A stretch of 64,000 nt of DNA, taken from NCBI GenBank assembly GCA_947685225.1, contig CANTUV010000053.1:7921501-7985500 (forward strand), written 5' to 3'. The DNA comes from Garcia nutans. Lineage: Eukaryota > Streptophyta > Magnoliopsida > Malpighiales > Euphorbiaceae. Positions within the stretch are counted from its first letter, which is position 1. Each line of letters begins with the position of its first letter. The translations under genes and the position numbers were made by a program. Shown in pieces: positions 55,439 to 64,000 of this stretch. The notes under the pieces are model-generated. The model saw nothing but the letters and a program-made list of their open reading frames with translations. It was not told the DNA's origin and did not search any database.

Positions 55439-56337
55439 GAATAAGTAAATTTGAACCAAATGGTCTCGTAAGACTATCTCTAGCACACCAATTAACCCTC
55501 AATCCTAATGAAAATTTTGATCATATCAAGCTTTCTCAAGGCAATAATATGAAAATTGCAACCAATCAATAAGCATGTTATTATCAATTGAAAATAAGAA
55601 ATTAAGAATCAAAAGGATAAAATAGCTCAATCAAATGATTTAATTTAATAAGAACTATTCAATCCATACAACAAGGCTAGTGTTCATCAATATCTAGATA
55701 GAAACACTTTAACTCATGTTCATAACCAGAAAACCAAAACAAAAGAAATAAGTAAAAGAATTCAAACAATCCATAATGAATGATTTGTGTTTATTCACTT
55801 CAATCCTTGAATCTTGATTTAAATCTCACATGAATTGGATCTTCACCTTCACTCTCAGATGACAAAACTCTCTTTTTCTTGGGAAGTTAGCTCTAATAAT
55901 AAAAATTGAATCCCTAATTCGCACTTTAGCTCAAATTTTATAGCCCAGGAATTTTGCCTGACACGCCCATTGACACATGCGTGTCTATGGGCATGTCAAC
56001 GGTGCTGTTTCGAACTTTAATGACATGGGCAATAACACACCCATGTTCAGTGACACGCCCATGTTTCTAGGCATGTCAAGGCTTCTGTAAAGTAGTTGAA
56101 TGACATAGCCATTAACACGCCCATGTCATTGGGTGTGTCAATTGAAGAATTTGCCCAAAATAGCCCCTTCCCTTATCTTTCATCCGTGATTTCAACCTAA
56201 ATAACCTTAAGGTCCCAACGTGTCAAAGGTTCCTAGAATCAACCCTAATAAACACTTGAACAAACAAATTAAACTCAATTTGACAATAAATATATTAAGA
56301 AATAAGGGCAAAAATATCATCAACTATACACTTTTCA
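55439..56337 (-). repeat. Athila 3' LTR, proximal segment
   Basis: Continues the LTR beyond the LINE. The LTR start on the minus strand is TGAAAAGTGTATAG at 56337, next to the polypurine tract GTGTGGGGGAATT (about 56338-56350); TGATGATATTTT at 56322 is an alternative start. Total LTR length is about 1.3 kb. It includes a palindrome array at 55953-56145. Confidence 0.6.
55953..56145. repeat. GACACGCCCAT palindrome array in Athila LTR
   Basis: Units such as GACACGCCCATTGACACATG, GGGCATGTCAACGGTGCTG and GACACGCCCATG. The first about 65 bases can be laid over the start of the Tekay-B array (42900 on) from AGGAATTTTGCCTGACACG through GGGCATGTCAA. Confidence 0.75.
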
Positions 56338-56350
56338 AATTCCCCCACAC

Positions 56351-57447
56351 TTGAGTTTTTGCTTGTCCTCAAGCAAACCAAATCACTATAATAGGCAGAA
56401 ATGAAGGACCCCTCTATATCCAAAGAAAATAAAAGTTCTACAATACTTGAATTAGAAAACCCAACATTCTCAACCAAAAACTAAATCTCAAACATGATAC
56501 CTGAATTAAGAAGTTTCAAAACACAAATCTAATAGATCTAAAATCTAAAAATACAAAGTTAAAGACTGAGCATAAAATTTCAAGATTTCAAAAGTAATGA
56601 ACGAAGTAAGAAAGTGTAAATTTTCTCTTAAGTTCTTTGACCCCCTTCATAAAATGCATTGCGTGAAACTTTTTTTTTCAAAAGGAGCCCGACTTGTTTG
56701 AACTAACACTAACTCTTTGATTTGAAGGTAAACATTTGTGATGCCAACCCTTGATGACTCAGTTAGAATCACCATTCAAATGGCTACTAGCACTATTCAT
56801 GATTCCAACTCATTCATTTCAATTCAAGAGTTAAAATTAGCGTAATAAGGATAAATTTTCAAAGCTCCTAAAAAATTATTTTAATTTATTATATTTATTT
56901 ATTTATTCAAGGAAAGTGGTCAGGAACTTAAGATAATAAAGGTGTCATACTAATTTTGACTCAACTATCTAAGGAATTGGGACAAGCTAAAAAATGTAAC
57001 TAAGGTTTTAAATATCATATGTGCAACTCTTATCAATCAACTACCTAATTCAAGCTATCACATTAATTAAGAAAATCGAGTCAACCTCAAGATATTGTCG
57101 TTCATTAAATCAACCATTAATTTAATAAAAAGAGGAACCATTTCACTTCATATTATTATAGCCATCTAGTTTGCTTGAACCCAAAAATAAAATCAAAGAA
57201 ACTAAATGATACAAATGCATCAAATGGCAAGAATGAAAATAAAAGCTCAATATAGAAAATATACCTCTCCCCCACACTTAAGATGCACATTGTCCCCAAT
57301 GTGTGTAAATAAGAAAAAGAACAAAAGAGAGAGAGAACTGCCCTGAAATGTCCATGAATCGACATATATGAATATGCTTCCAAATGCGTTGCGAAGTCAA
57401 ATTAGCTACAGGTCAAAATGGACATACAAAATTGTGAAGGTTCAAAG

Positions 57448-57478
<31 letters not shown>

Positions 57479-57561
57479 AAAAAGAAAGATAGAAATAAAA
57501 AATTAAACTTACAGTCATCCAGAAGAAAATAAAAATAAAATAAAATAAAATAAAAAATGAG
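56351..57561 (-). other. Athila 3' UTR, no gene
   Basis: Non-coding between the env-like ORF and the LTR. It has CCCCCACACTTGAG and CCCCCACACTTAAGATGCAC stretches (polypurine on the minus strand), a pattern typical of Athila 3' regions, and an AT/ATA microsatellite at about 57451-57480. Confidence 0.55.
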
Positions 57562-59037
57562 CTAGTCGATCATGGGCTCGGCACTGAAATCATCACTAGC
57601 ATCGGTATCATCACCGCTGGCACTAGCATCATCACTAGCACTGTCATCTAAAATACCAACACGGGGTACTAGAGGCTGGTACGGTGGAGGTAGTGGCTAC
57701 AAAGGGCTAAATCCCTGAGACATCTAAAACTCAAGCATGGACTGCTCGAGCCATTGCCTCCTCAGTATCTCGTGATCCAGTTGCACTTGGGATGATGAGT
57801 AGTGCTGCTCCATGGAACTCTGGATCTGGTCCTGCTGAGTCAATAATTTATTCTAGTTTAGCTTGATGTTTTCAATTTTTCCTTCTATCCTACATATCTG
57901 GCACTCAAACTCAATTAGTTTTCGGTCATCATCTCACTCAACATCAACAGAATGACACCAGTCATTGAAGGTAGGGGTTGGAGTAAAGGGAGGGCTAGCT
58001 GAGGAAGAAGGTCCAGCAGTGGTGGATGGGCTGGGAATGTCTATAGGTGGAAGTATGTTGAAAGTGGGAGCAGGAGGAACTAGCTCAGAGTGAGTAGGAA
58101 GAACTGGCTCAGAATCCTTAGGTGGTGCCTGTAGCTCCACCACCTTCTCCCAGTTCAACCGTTTCAAAGTGTCCATGCCCAAAAGTTTGGGGAGCCCATC
58201 CAAAGTCATCGAGAGACATCCATCTAACACACCCAAACTGCTAGCCAGTCTCGTGACATACATGTTGCCATGTAAGTTACCTAGTGCCCCTTTTTTGGAC
58301 TGCTCATATAAAAAGTGTGTGATAGCATGAGCTATTTTGCATCGAATCTTCTGGACCATTCAATTGAAGAAGAACAAATCCTTCAGGCCAACAACCCCCA
58401 TACTAGTAAGTCGAGCCATAATGATGTGAACCAATAGATTATGCACCACTCGGCATGGAAATGACTTAAAATTTGATGCCTTGGATACCTTCAGCATTCA
58501 GTGCAAATGTGCTCCAAACCCTAGAAGGAATGACATCGTACTCCGTAAAGTCTACCTCAGAGTTAAGATACTCTACGGTTTGCACCTCTCCATAATAAAA
58601 AAAAAACCCAAACTCATGCCAAGTTTGTTGATGCTCATATGGAATCGCTGACCTCCCAACTGGAACTTCATCGTCTGCTCGATATTGGAGATCTTGTTTT
58701 TATCGAACTGAAAAGTGCAAAAGAACTCTAAGATTAACTCTCTGTATGAAGGCTCATTGATGGAGAAGAGTTGCTCCCATCCTGGTTGGTTTATCAAATC
58801 CTGGATCTTAGTCGATATGTTAGCTTATTCCATGGCACCCCAATCCAAAACCCTCGGTGGCGACCAATCCTTGTTTCCTAATAGTGCAAACCATTTTTGT
58901 TCCTCTGAAGTTGAGAATCAAAGGCACTTGTGGCCTGCCATAAATTTTGAGATCGAATGTGTAGTGGGTCGGCTTGAACTGATGCCTTCATCTCTATCCC
59001 GTTTGGCTGATAATTTGGATGGTACTTGTTTGTGAGG
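57562..59037 (-). pseudogene. Athila env-like ORF, broken
   Basis: Readable as one protein on the minus strand with many stops: an Arg/Ser-rich start (59037-58920), FALLGNKDWSPPR, then QPGWEQLFSINEPSYRELIL and FRLGG-like QLGGQRFHMSINKLGMSLGF (58797-58573). Next come KKGALGNLHGNMYVTRLASSLGVL (58359-58260, listed in part) and a Pro/Ser-rich tract. The acidic tail (DDSASDDASASGDD) ends at TAG 57562-57564. Two TAG codons in the tail stand for Gln. This domain is the plant-specific C-terminal ORF of Athila elements; its function is unproven. Confidence 0.82.
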
Positions 59038-60400
59038 ACATATTATCTGCAAAATAAACAAGAACAACCTTAAAAATAATAAAAAAAATAATACCAAAAC
59101 ACCGACATTGGATAGGGTTACCGGAACACTGGCATTATAACAGTAGCGTACACCAAATAATCCAGGAATAGTAACACAATAAAACAACACAATTAAACCA
59201 ACAATAGCAATGCATTCAAATAATAATAACAATACAACTAAATCAACAAGAGCAATGAACCAATTCTCAATAAGGGCAATTGTTTAAATCCACACAATAA
59301 TCAATCTCCATAACAAGCATCACTCCAATTCTATATCTCCAAAGCCCAATGCAAAAAAATAAAGAAATTTCAACTCATTATGCATAAACCATCAATAAAT
59401 AGTGTGCAAATATATTAAACTTAATTCTAGCCATAGAATCCTCAAAAACACAATGAGTAATTCACAACACATCCACAAAACTAGGGTCAAAACTCAAAAT
59501 CCCTAAAAATTCCATACAATTGCAGAATGCAACACAACAAAATAAAACAAATCCAACAATAAACAAATCTCTATGAATCTCTAATCAAATCTCAAGAAAT
59601 AGAGTGTTGAAATTTTAAGAAATCACAAGAACCAAAATAAAATTTCAAAAGTTAGGTTATGTACCTGAATAGCGTGAAGAATGTGACACAATCAAAGGAA
59701 AAACAATTAAATCCCCTTCAAACCATGAAATGGGAGTCGAAATCCCCTCTAGGTTGAATGGGTATGTGATTTTGAGTGTGAGAGTGTGAAAATTTTGAGA
59801 GAAAATTGACAAAGAGGGAGAGAGGAGAGAGGGAATTATATTTAATTCAAAATCAGGTACTGCTTAAAAACACATGGACATGCCCACAGACACGGCTGTG
59901 TCTATGGACGTGTCATAGCTACTGCCTGTAAGCTAGTATGACACACCCATTAACACAGGAGTGTCAGTGACAATGGGTGTGTTATTGCTACTGTGACTCA
60001 AATAAATCAATATAACCAGTGATATGGGCATGTCACTAGGCGTGTGGTTGCTACTGTGAATCTCAAATTTAACCAAACGACACTACCACGGACATAGGTG
60101 TGTCCATGGGCATGTTTTAGGTACTGTGGTGCCATTTAAATGACACGTCCAATGACACTAGTGTGTCACTTTGTCGTGTCATAGCTATTGTCTCTGAAAA
60201 TAAATGACACACCCAATGACATGGGCATGTCTCTAAATCAAGCTCAAGTTACCCTCAAAAGAAAATTTTCCTCTACATATTCAAGTGAACTCAAAATAAC
60301 ACACCACCAACCAATGATAAAAGAATTAAAAATCAATGAAACAAACTAAAAACATGAAAATTAAAGAAAGTAGGTTGTCTCCCACCCAGTACTTCTTTAA
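59038..60400 (-). other. Athila region between pol and env-like ORF
   Basis: No credible gene. AT-rich non-coding DNA with a palindrome array at 59862-60235. The polyprotein 3' end is upstream at about 61960. Confidence 0.55.
59862..60235. repeat. GACAC..GTGTC palindrome array in Athila UTR
   Basis: About six units of roughly 60-66 bp, most ending GCTACTG or GCTATTG, for example GACACGGCTGTGTC and GACACTAGTGTGTC. GTGTCATAGCTACTG at 59910-59924 is identical to 43074-43088 in the Tekay-B LTR. Confidence 0.8.
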
Positions 60401-61922
60401 TGTAACACCCCTTCCCGACCTATGAATAAGCCGAGGAGGAATGCTACATCGGGATACGAGCTCTGGTTATGTCAGCTTACTTAATGTTCCTTATAAAAGT
60501 TTTCAAAAAATTTTGACGGAGTCTCCCTTAAAATTCTAGGTCCCAAGTTTCGACAAAACTGATTTTTCTTATTTTTGAAAAATATTTTGTTTCACAACTC
60601 AACTTAAGCACACTCCCAATAATCCACCCTTATAATCTCAACTACAATCCTGCAATTCACACTTCTATATTCACAACCCAACTCAATTTAAAACCATACA
60701 GTTATTATACATTACTAGATTTATATGCTACATCTAGTTATCTCTTTGTATTGTTCAATAAGTACATGCCAGTTTCTAATACCAAAATACAAAATGAAGA
60801 GCACCACCTAAGTTTGTTGATGACCGACAGATCGCAGGACTCATCTGCTCGCTACTGGCTCCTTGCTAATAACCTACGAGTTTAGAAGAAACTAAACTCG
60901 CTAAGCATTGCTTAGTGGGTACTTTAACTAATTACGGAAAATAAATAATAAAAGCATAATGCACTTTTAAAAGCAATGAGTCGTATTGAAAAATAATATC
61001 ACAGTAAAAACAATCCATACATATCATATATTCAGTTATTATCATTTTATCAGTTCGCTCCACAAGGTAATTTAGTAGACTAACGTATGGTAACGAACTA
61101 ACTGAAACAACTGTATATATATTTTGTGGCTGTGGCCCTAAAAAAAATTGCGGACCAAGCCCTATGGAATCTGTGGCCAAAGCCCTCGGACCGGAGTCCT
61201 ATATAACTCGGGCGATTGCCCTATATAACTCGGACCGAAGTCCTATATTAAAGCAGCACTGCATATAGTATGATATATCATACCCTTACCCTACTCAGTA
61301 CTATCCTAGATACCCAGTGGAGCCAAAATTTTCATGCCATTTCTTAATCGAATATGCATTATACAATTATCGACTTACGGAAAATATGTTGGTATAGATG
61401 TTGGCTTCCAATTGGTACACCTTATAGCAAAAATGGCCACTTTTAATTGGTCCACTTGCCTTCTTCTTTTATCTATTTATTTGGCAAGCCATTAGGCTTC
61501 CTTTTATTCATATTTTGACCCCCTCAACTTTCTTGTGCTGTAATTTTATAGTCTAGGGTGTGAAAATACCAAAATACCCTCCAACGATTAATCGATTGTA
61601 ACTTTTAAACCGTGCATTTTCGGGAAAAATTGAAACCCACGGTTATGACCCGATTAATCTCGAGAATATTCTTCCAGGGTTGGATATGGGCACTATTAAG
61701 AACTTTCGACACTTAATTTTTAAGTTTACACAGTTGCCCCTAACTTTTGAGAAATTTCCACTTAGGTCCTCGGCCTTTCAAAAAATTACCTTTAGGTCCC
61801 GTCGACTTCACGGGCCTCCTTTGCACACTGATTTTGTTTTTGACTATCTCGAGCCTCTATTTGACCACTTATTTATGTCCTTCTTGCCTAATACTCGACT
61901 ACCTAAACTTTGGGATGTGACA
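60401..61922 (-). repeat. Solo LTR, Tekay-like, inserted in Athila
   Basis: 1522 bp beginning TGTAACACCCCTTCCCGACC and ending GGGATGTGACA, that is TGTCACATCCC...GGGGTGTTACA on the minus strand. The flanks TTTAA (60396-60400) and TTGAA (61923-61927) are a target duplication with one mismatch. Athila sequence continues on both sides. No internal region is present, so it formed by LTR-LTR recombination. The LTR end and the double hairpin (60877-60915) place it with Tekay elements, but the rest is unlike Tekay-A or -B. Confidence 0.82.
60877..60915 (-). other. Double hairpin in solo LTR
   Basis: CGAGTTTAG (60877-60885), loop of 6, CTAAACTCG (60892-60900): a perfect 9-bp stem. It is followed directly by CTAAGC-ATT-GCTTAG (60901-60915). 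The arrangement is the same as in Tekay-A on the element strand, but the larger stem has a completely different sequence. Confidence 0.8.
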
Positions 61923-61959
61923 TTGAATGTCGAATTAGTTGGACATTCGGGATTTGTTC

Positions 61960-62857
61960 ATCCCTAGTCTTGGAGGTATTGGAGGTATAAAACCTCCTTC
62001 AACTCATTCAAGTCTCCCCCTAAATAAAGTTTAAGTCTTTACCCATTAACCTTAAAATTCCCTTTTTCTAGATGAGTAATTTTGATTGTCCCATAGGGAA
62101 AAACTTCTTTGACTGTAAACGGACGAAACCATCTTGGTTTTATCTTACCTGGAAAAATTCAAAACCTCAAATTGTACAATAATACCTGATCTCCAAATTG
62201 AAATTCTTTTTGTTCCTTAATGTGAGCATCATGCTATCTCTTAGTCTGCTCCTTATACATCCTTGCATTGTCATAAGCTTGTAATCTCCATTCATCTAGC
62301 TCATTGATCTGTAATTTCCTCCTTTCACCTGCACTAGCTAGATCAAGGTTAATCTATTTTATAGACCAATAAGCATTATGTTCAATTTCCATAGGTAAAT
62401 GGCAAGCCTTTCCATATACTAGCTTAAATGGAGTAGTACCCAATGGAGTTTTGAATACAGTCCAAAAGGCCTATAGAGCATTGTCTAATTTCTCAGACCA
62501 ATCCTTTCAGTATTGCTCTACAGTTTTTTCAAGAATCCTTTTTATTTCTCTATTTATATTCTCAACTTGTCCACTAGTTTGGGGATGGCAAGGAGTAGAA
62601 AACCTATCTGTAACACCTAGCCTTTTGAAAACTTTCTCAAGCTGAGCATTATAAAAGTGAGTACCCCAATCACTTATGATCACTTTTGGTGTACCAAATT
62701 GAGAAAATAACTTTTTCAAAAACCTCATCACTACTTTAGCATCATTCGTTGCTAAAGCTTGGGCCTTAGGCCATTTAGAGACATAGTTTATAGCTACAAG
62801 AATATATGTGTTGCCAAAAGAACTAGGAAACAGTCCCATAAAGTTGATCCACCATAT
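61960..62857 (-). pseudogene. pol: Athila integrase pseudogene
   Basis: Minus strand. It opens with the first catalytic block, where Asp is now Asn (codon 62843-62845, INFMG for IDFMG). YILVAINYVSKWPKA and ISDWGTHF (second Asp kept, a Gly changed to Trp) follow, then HPQTSGQVENINREIK with the catalytic Glu. Beyond 62507 the C-terminal part reads on with stops replacing Gln or Trp: TPFKLVYGKACHLPMEIEHN, QFGDQVLLYN and the GKIKPRW/GTIKI region, ending near 61960 just above the solo LTR. Upstream RT and RNase H are cut off by T8. Confidence 0.88.
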
Positions 62858-64000
62858 TGTAGACCCTTAATTTTTTACCCAATCTAGTCCAATATATTTT
62901 AATTAGTCCAAAATAATTTTGATAGTCCAAAACAATTTTTTTTATTTTAATTAAATAATATTTGCTTTAGTATTTAATTTTTATAAAAATAAAAATAATA
63001 ATAATAAATAAAAAAATAAAAAAATTTGGCAACAAAAAATCGGAGACGAAAAATTTCGTCGCCAAAAGAGTTGCGGCGAAATGGCCCGCAGTCCAATTCT
63101 AGCCCGCAGTCCAGCATATTTTTTCCGCAGCAGTTTTTTTTCATCAACGCAATTTTTCCGCAGCAGTTTTTTTTCGCTAGCGAAATTTTTTCGACGCAAA
63201 TTTTTCCGAAACCAAATACTATTAGGTTTTGGTTTCCTTTTCTTAATCAATGTTAGATTCTGTGAATAACTAAAATTAATCATAGAATTCTTCTATAAAT
63301 AAGGACTAAAACAACACAAAAATGGAGAGAAATTTGGAGGAGAAATTTGAGACCAAAACTGAGGAGGAAAACTTTGAATCAATCAGACTTTTTTGAGATA
63401 GCAAACAAGCAATTCAATCCATCAAAGGCAGCAAAGCTTGTCTTTGTTCCTGTTCATCCAAGAAGTGATTTTTGGTGGAACCATCAAACAAAGGTATGAA
63501 TTTCTTTATTTGTTTCATTAATTCACAATAGCTTCATCATTCAAAAATCTTAAAATTATTGTTTTTGTTTCTTCAAAATCAAAAAACCCTAGAACCTTAA
63601 TTTACCTTTTCTAAAGCTTAAAAACCTTAATTCATTTCTTTGTTTTCCAAAAATCTTAAAATTGTTGTTTTTGTTTCTTCAAAATCTAAAAACCCTAATT
63701 TGCTTTCCAAATTTTCAAAACGCTAAATTGAATCTGTTTCTTTCAAAAAACCCTAAAAAATATCTTTTCTGTTTCTATAAACCTTAAATTATTTTAATTA
63801 TCTTCATAAAGCTTCATAAAATTATAAATTGTTTTTTTCAAATCCTAAAACCTAATGCATTCTTCGAAACCCTAATTCTAAAATTCTAAAACCCTAATTC
63901 AACTCCAAAACTCAGAACAGTAAACCCTAAATCCCTTAAAACCTTAAACCCTTAATTTTTCTAAACCCTAATCCTTAAACTTTAAAACCTTATAAAAATA
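62858..64000 (+). repeat. T8: Tat-like LTR, truncated by window end
   Basis: Starts TGTAGACCCTTAATTTTTTA inside the Athila integrase; the left target copy would be CATAT (62853-62857). It closely follows the T7 LTR: GC-rich U3 block (63040-63200), TATA box (63294-63301) and AAACCCTAA-type motifs from about 63580 to the end. The hairpin region would begin beyond 64000. Whether it is a 5' LTR or a solo LTR cannot be seen. Confidence 0.88.
63294..63301 (+). promoter_or_regulatory. TATA box of T8 LTR
   Basis: TATAAATA in the same TTCTATAAATAAG context as T7. Confidence 0.6.

Larger units (their letters stand above)
51729..62857 (-). mobile_element. Athila-like Ty3/gypsy element, 3' part
   Basis: Minus-strand order from high to low coordinates: integrase (62857-61960), UTR with palindrome array, env-like ORF (59037-57562), 3' UTR, GTGTGGGGGAATT polypurine tract, 3' LTR (56337 down to 51729). 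The env-like ORF and integrase type are diagnostic of Athila. It is interrupted by an RTE LINE (52150-55423), a solo LTR (60401-61922) and, at its upstream end, T8 (62858). RT and gag lie outside the window. LTR limits rest on TG/CA ends next to the polypurine tract and the T6 junction; no second LTR is available for comparison. Confidence 0.8.

Noticed and set aside
61680..61967. 95-codon plus-strand ORF at the end of the solo LTR
   Set aside because: Crosses the LTR/Athila boundary at 61922, so it cannot be an ancestral gene.

Overview
This window is gene-poor plant repeat DNA, most likely a heterochromatic block from a eudicot. I found no host protein gene, tRNA, rRNA or CRISPR array. Almost every base belongs to LTR retrotransposons nested in one another, plus one LINE. 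The species cannot be told from the sequence. The plant assignment rests on the element lineages: Tekay/Del chromoviruses with a C-terminal chromodomain, an Athila element with its plant-specific env-like ORF, Tat/Ogre-type LTRs with an Arg-tRNA-like primer site, and an RTE LINE with a TTG-repeat tail. Element labels (T1-T8, Tekay-A/B/C) are mine.

Layout. 1-5720: T1, a minus-strand Tat-like element (5' LTR, primer site, broken gag). It sits inside the gag of T2, a plus-strand copy that continues to 11250 (gag end, hairpin-rich tandem arrays, 3' LTR). 11251-12235: T3, a plus-strand internal fragment. It meets T4 head-to-head; T4 is a minus-strand copy (12236-18156) with broken gag and a deleted LTR. 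18157-18364: T5, the 3' end of another plus copy. 18365-27882: Tekay-A, a young, nearly intact chromovirus, whose 3' LTR is cut by a minus-strand LTR of its own family (Tekay-C, 27883-30675). 30676-31434 and 51354-51728: T6, one minus-strand Tat LTR split by T7. 31435-51348: T7, a complete Tat-like element with a 5-bp target duplication (CTTAG). Its gag is split by Tekay-B (34703-44613, target duplication GGAGG), a decayed chromovirus. 51729-62857: the 3' part of a minus-strand Athila element. It is interrupted by an RTE LINE (52150-55423, 15-bp target duplication), a solo LTR (60401-61922) and the start of another Tat-like LTR (T8, 62858 to the edge).

How the parts relate. The Tat-like copies have LTRs, primer site, gag, polypurine tract and two tandem arrays, but no pol in the roughly 3.4-4.1 kb between gag and the 3' LTR. 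They look like a gag-only non-autonomous family that would need reverse transcriptase and integrase from elsewhere. Tekay-A and Tekay-B encode the full gag-protease-RT-RNase H-integrase-chromodomain set, broken by stops and frameshifts. Many lesions are C-to-T or G-to-A changes, as expected for methylated DNA.

The most interesting signals are structural. (1) Tat LTRs carry three tandem hairpins of about 30 nt whose stems covary between copies. (2) Tekay LTRs carry a double hairpin near the 3' end that survives in a divergent LTR with quite different stem sequence. (3) The Tat 3' UTR arrays are built from mini-hairpins (GGGT-loop-ACCC alternating with GGAT-loop-ATCC). (4) An array of GACACG/CGTGTC palindromes, including an exact shared 15-mer, occurs in both Tekay-B LTRs and the Athila LTR/UTR, in opposite orientation relative to the elements.
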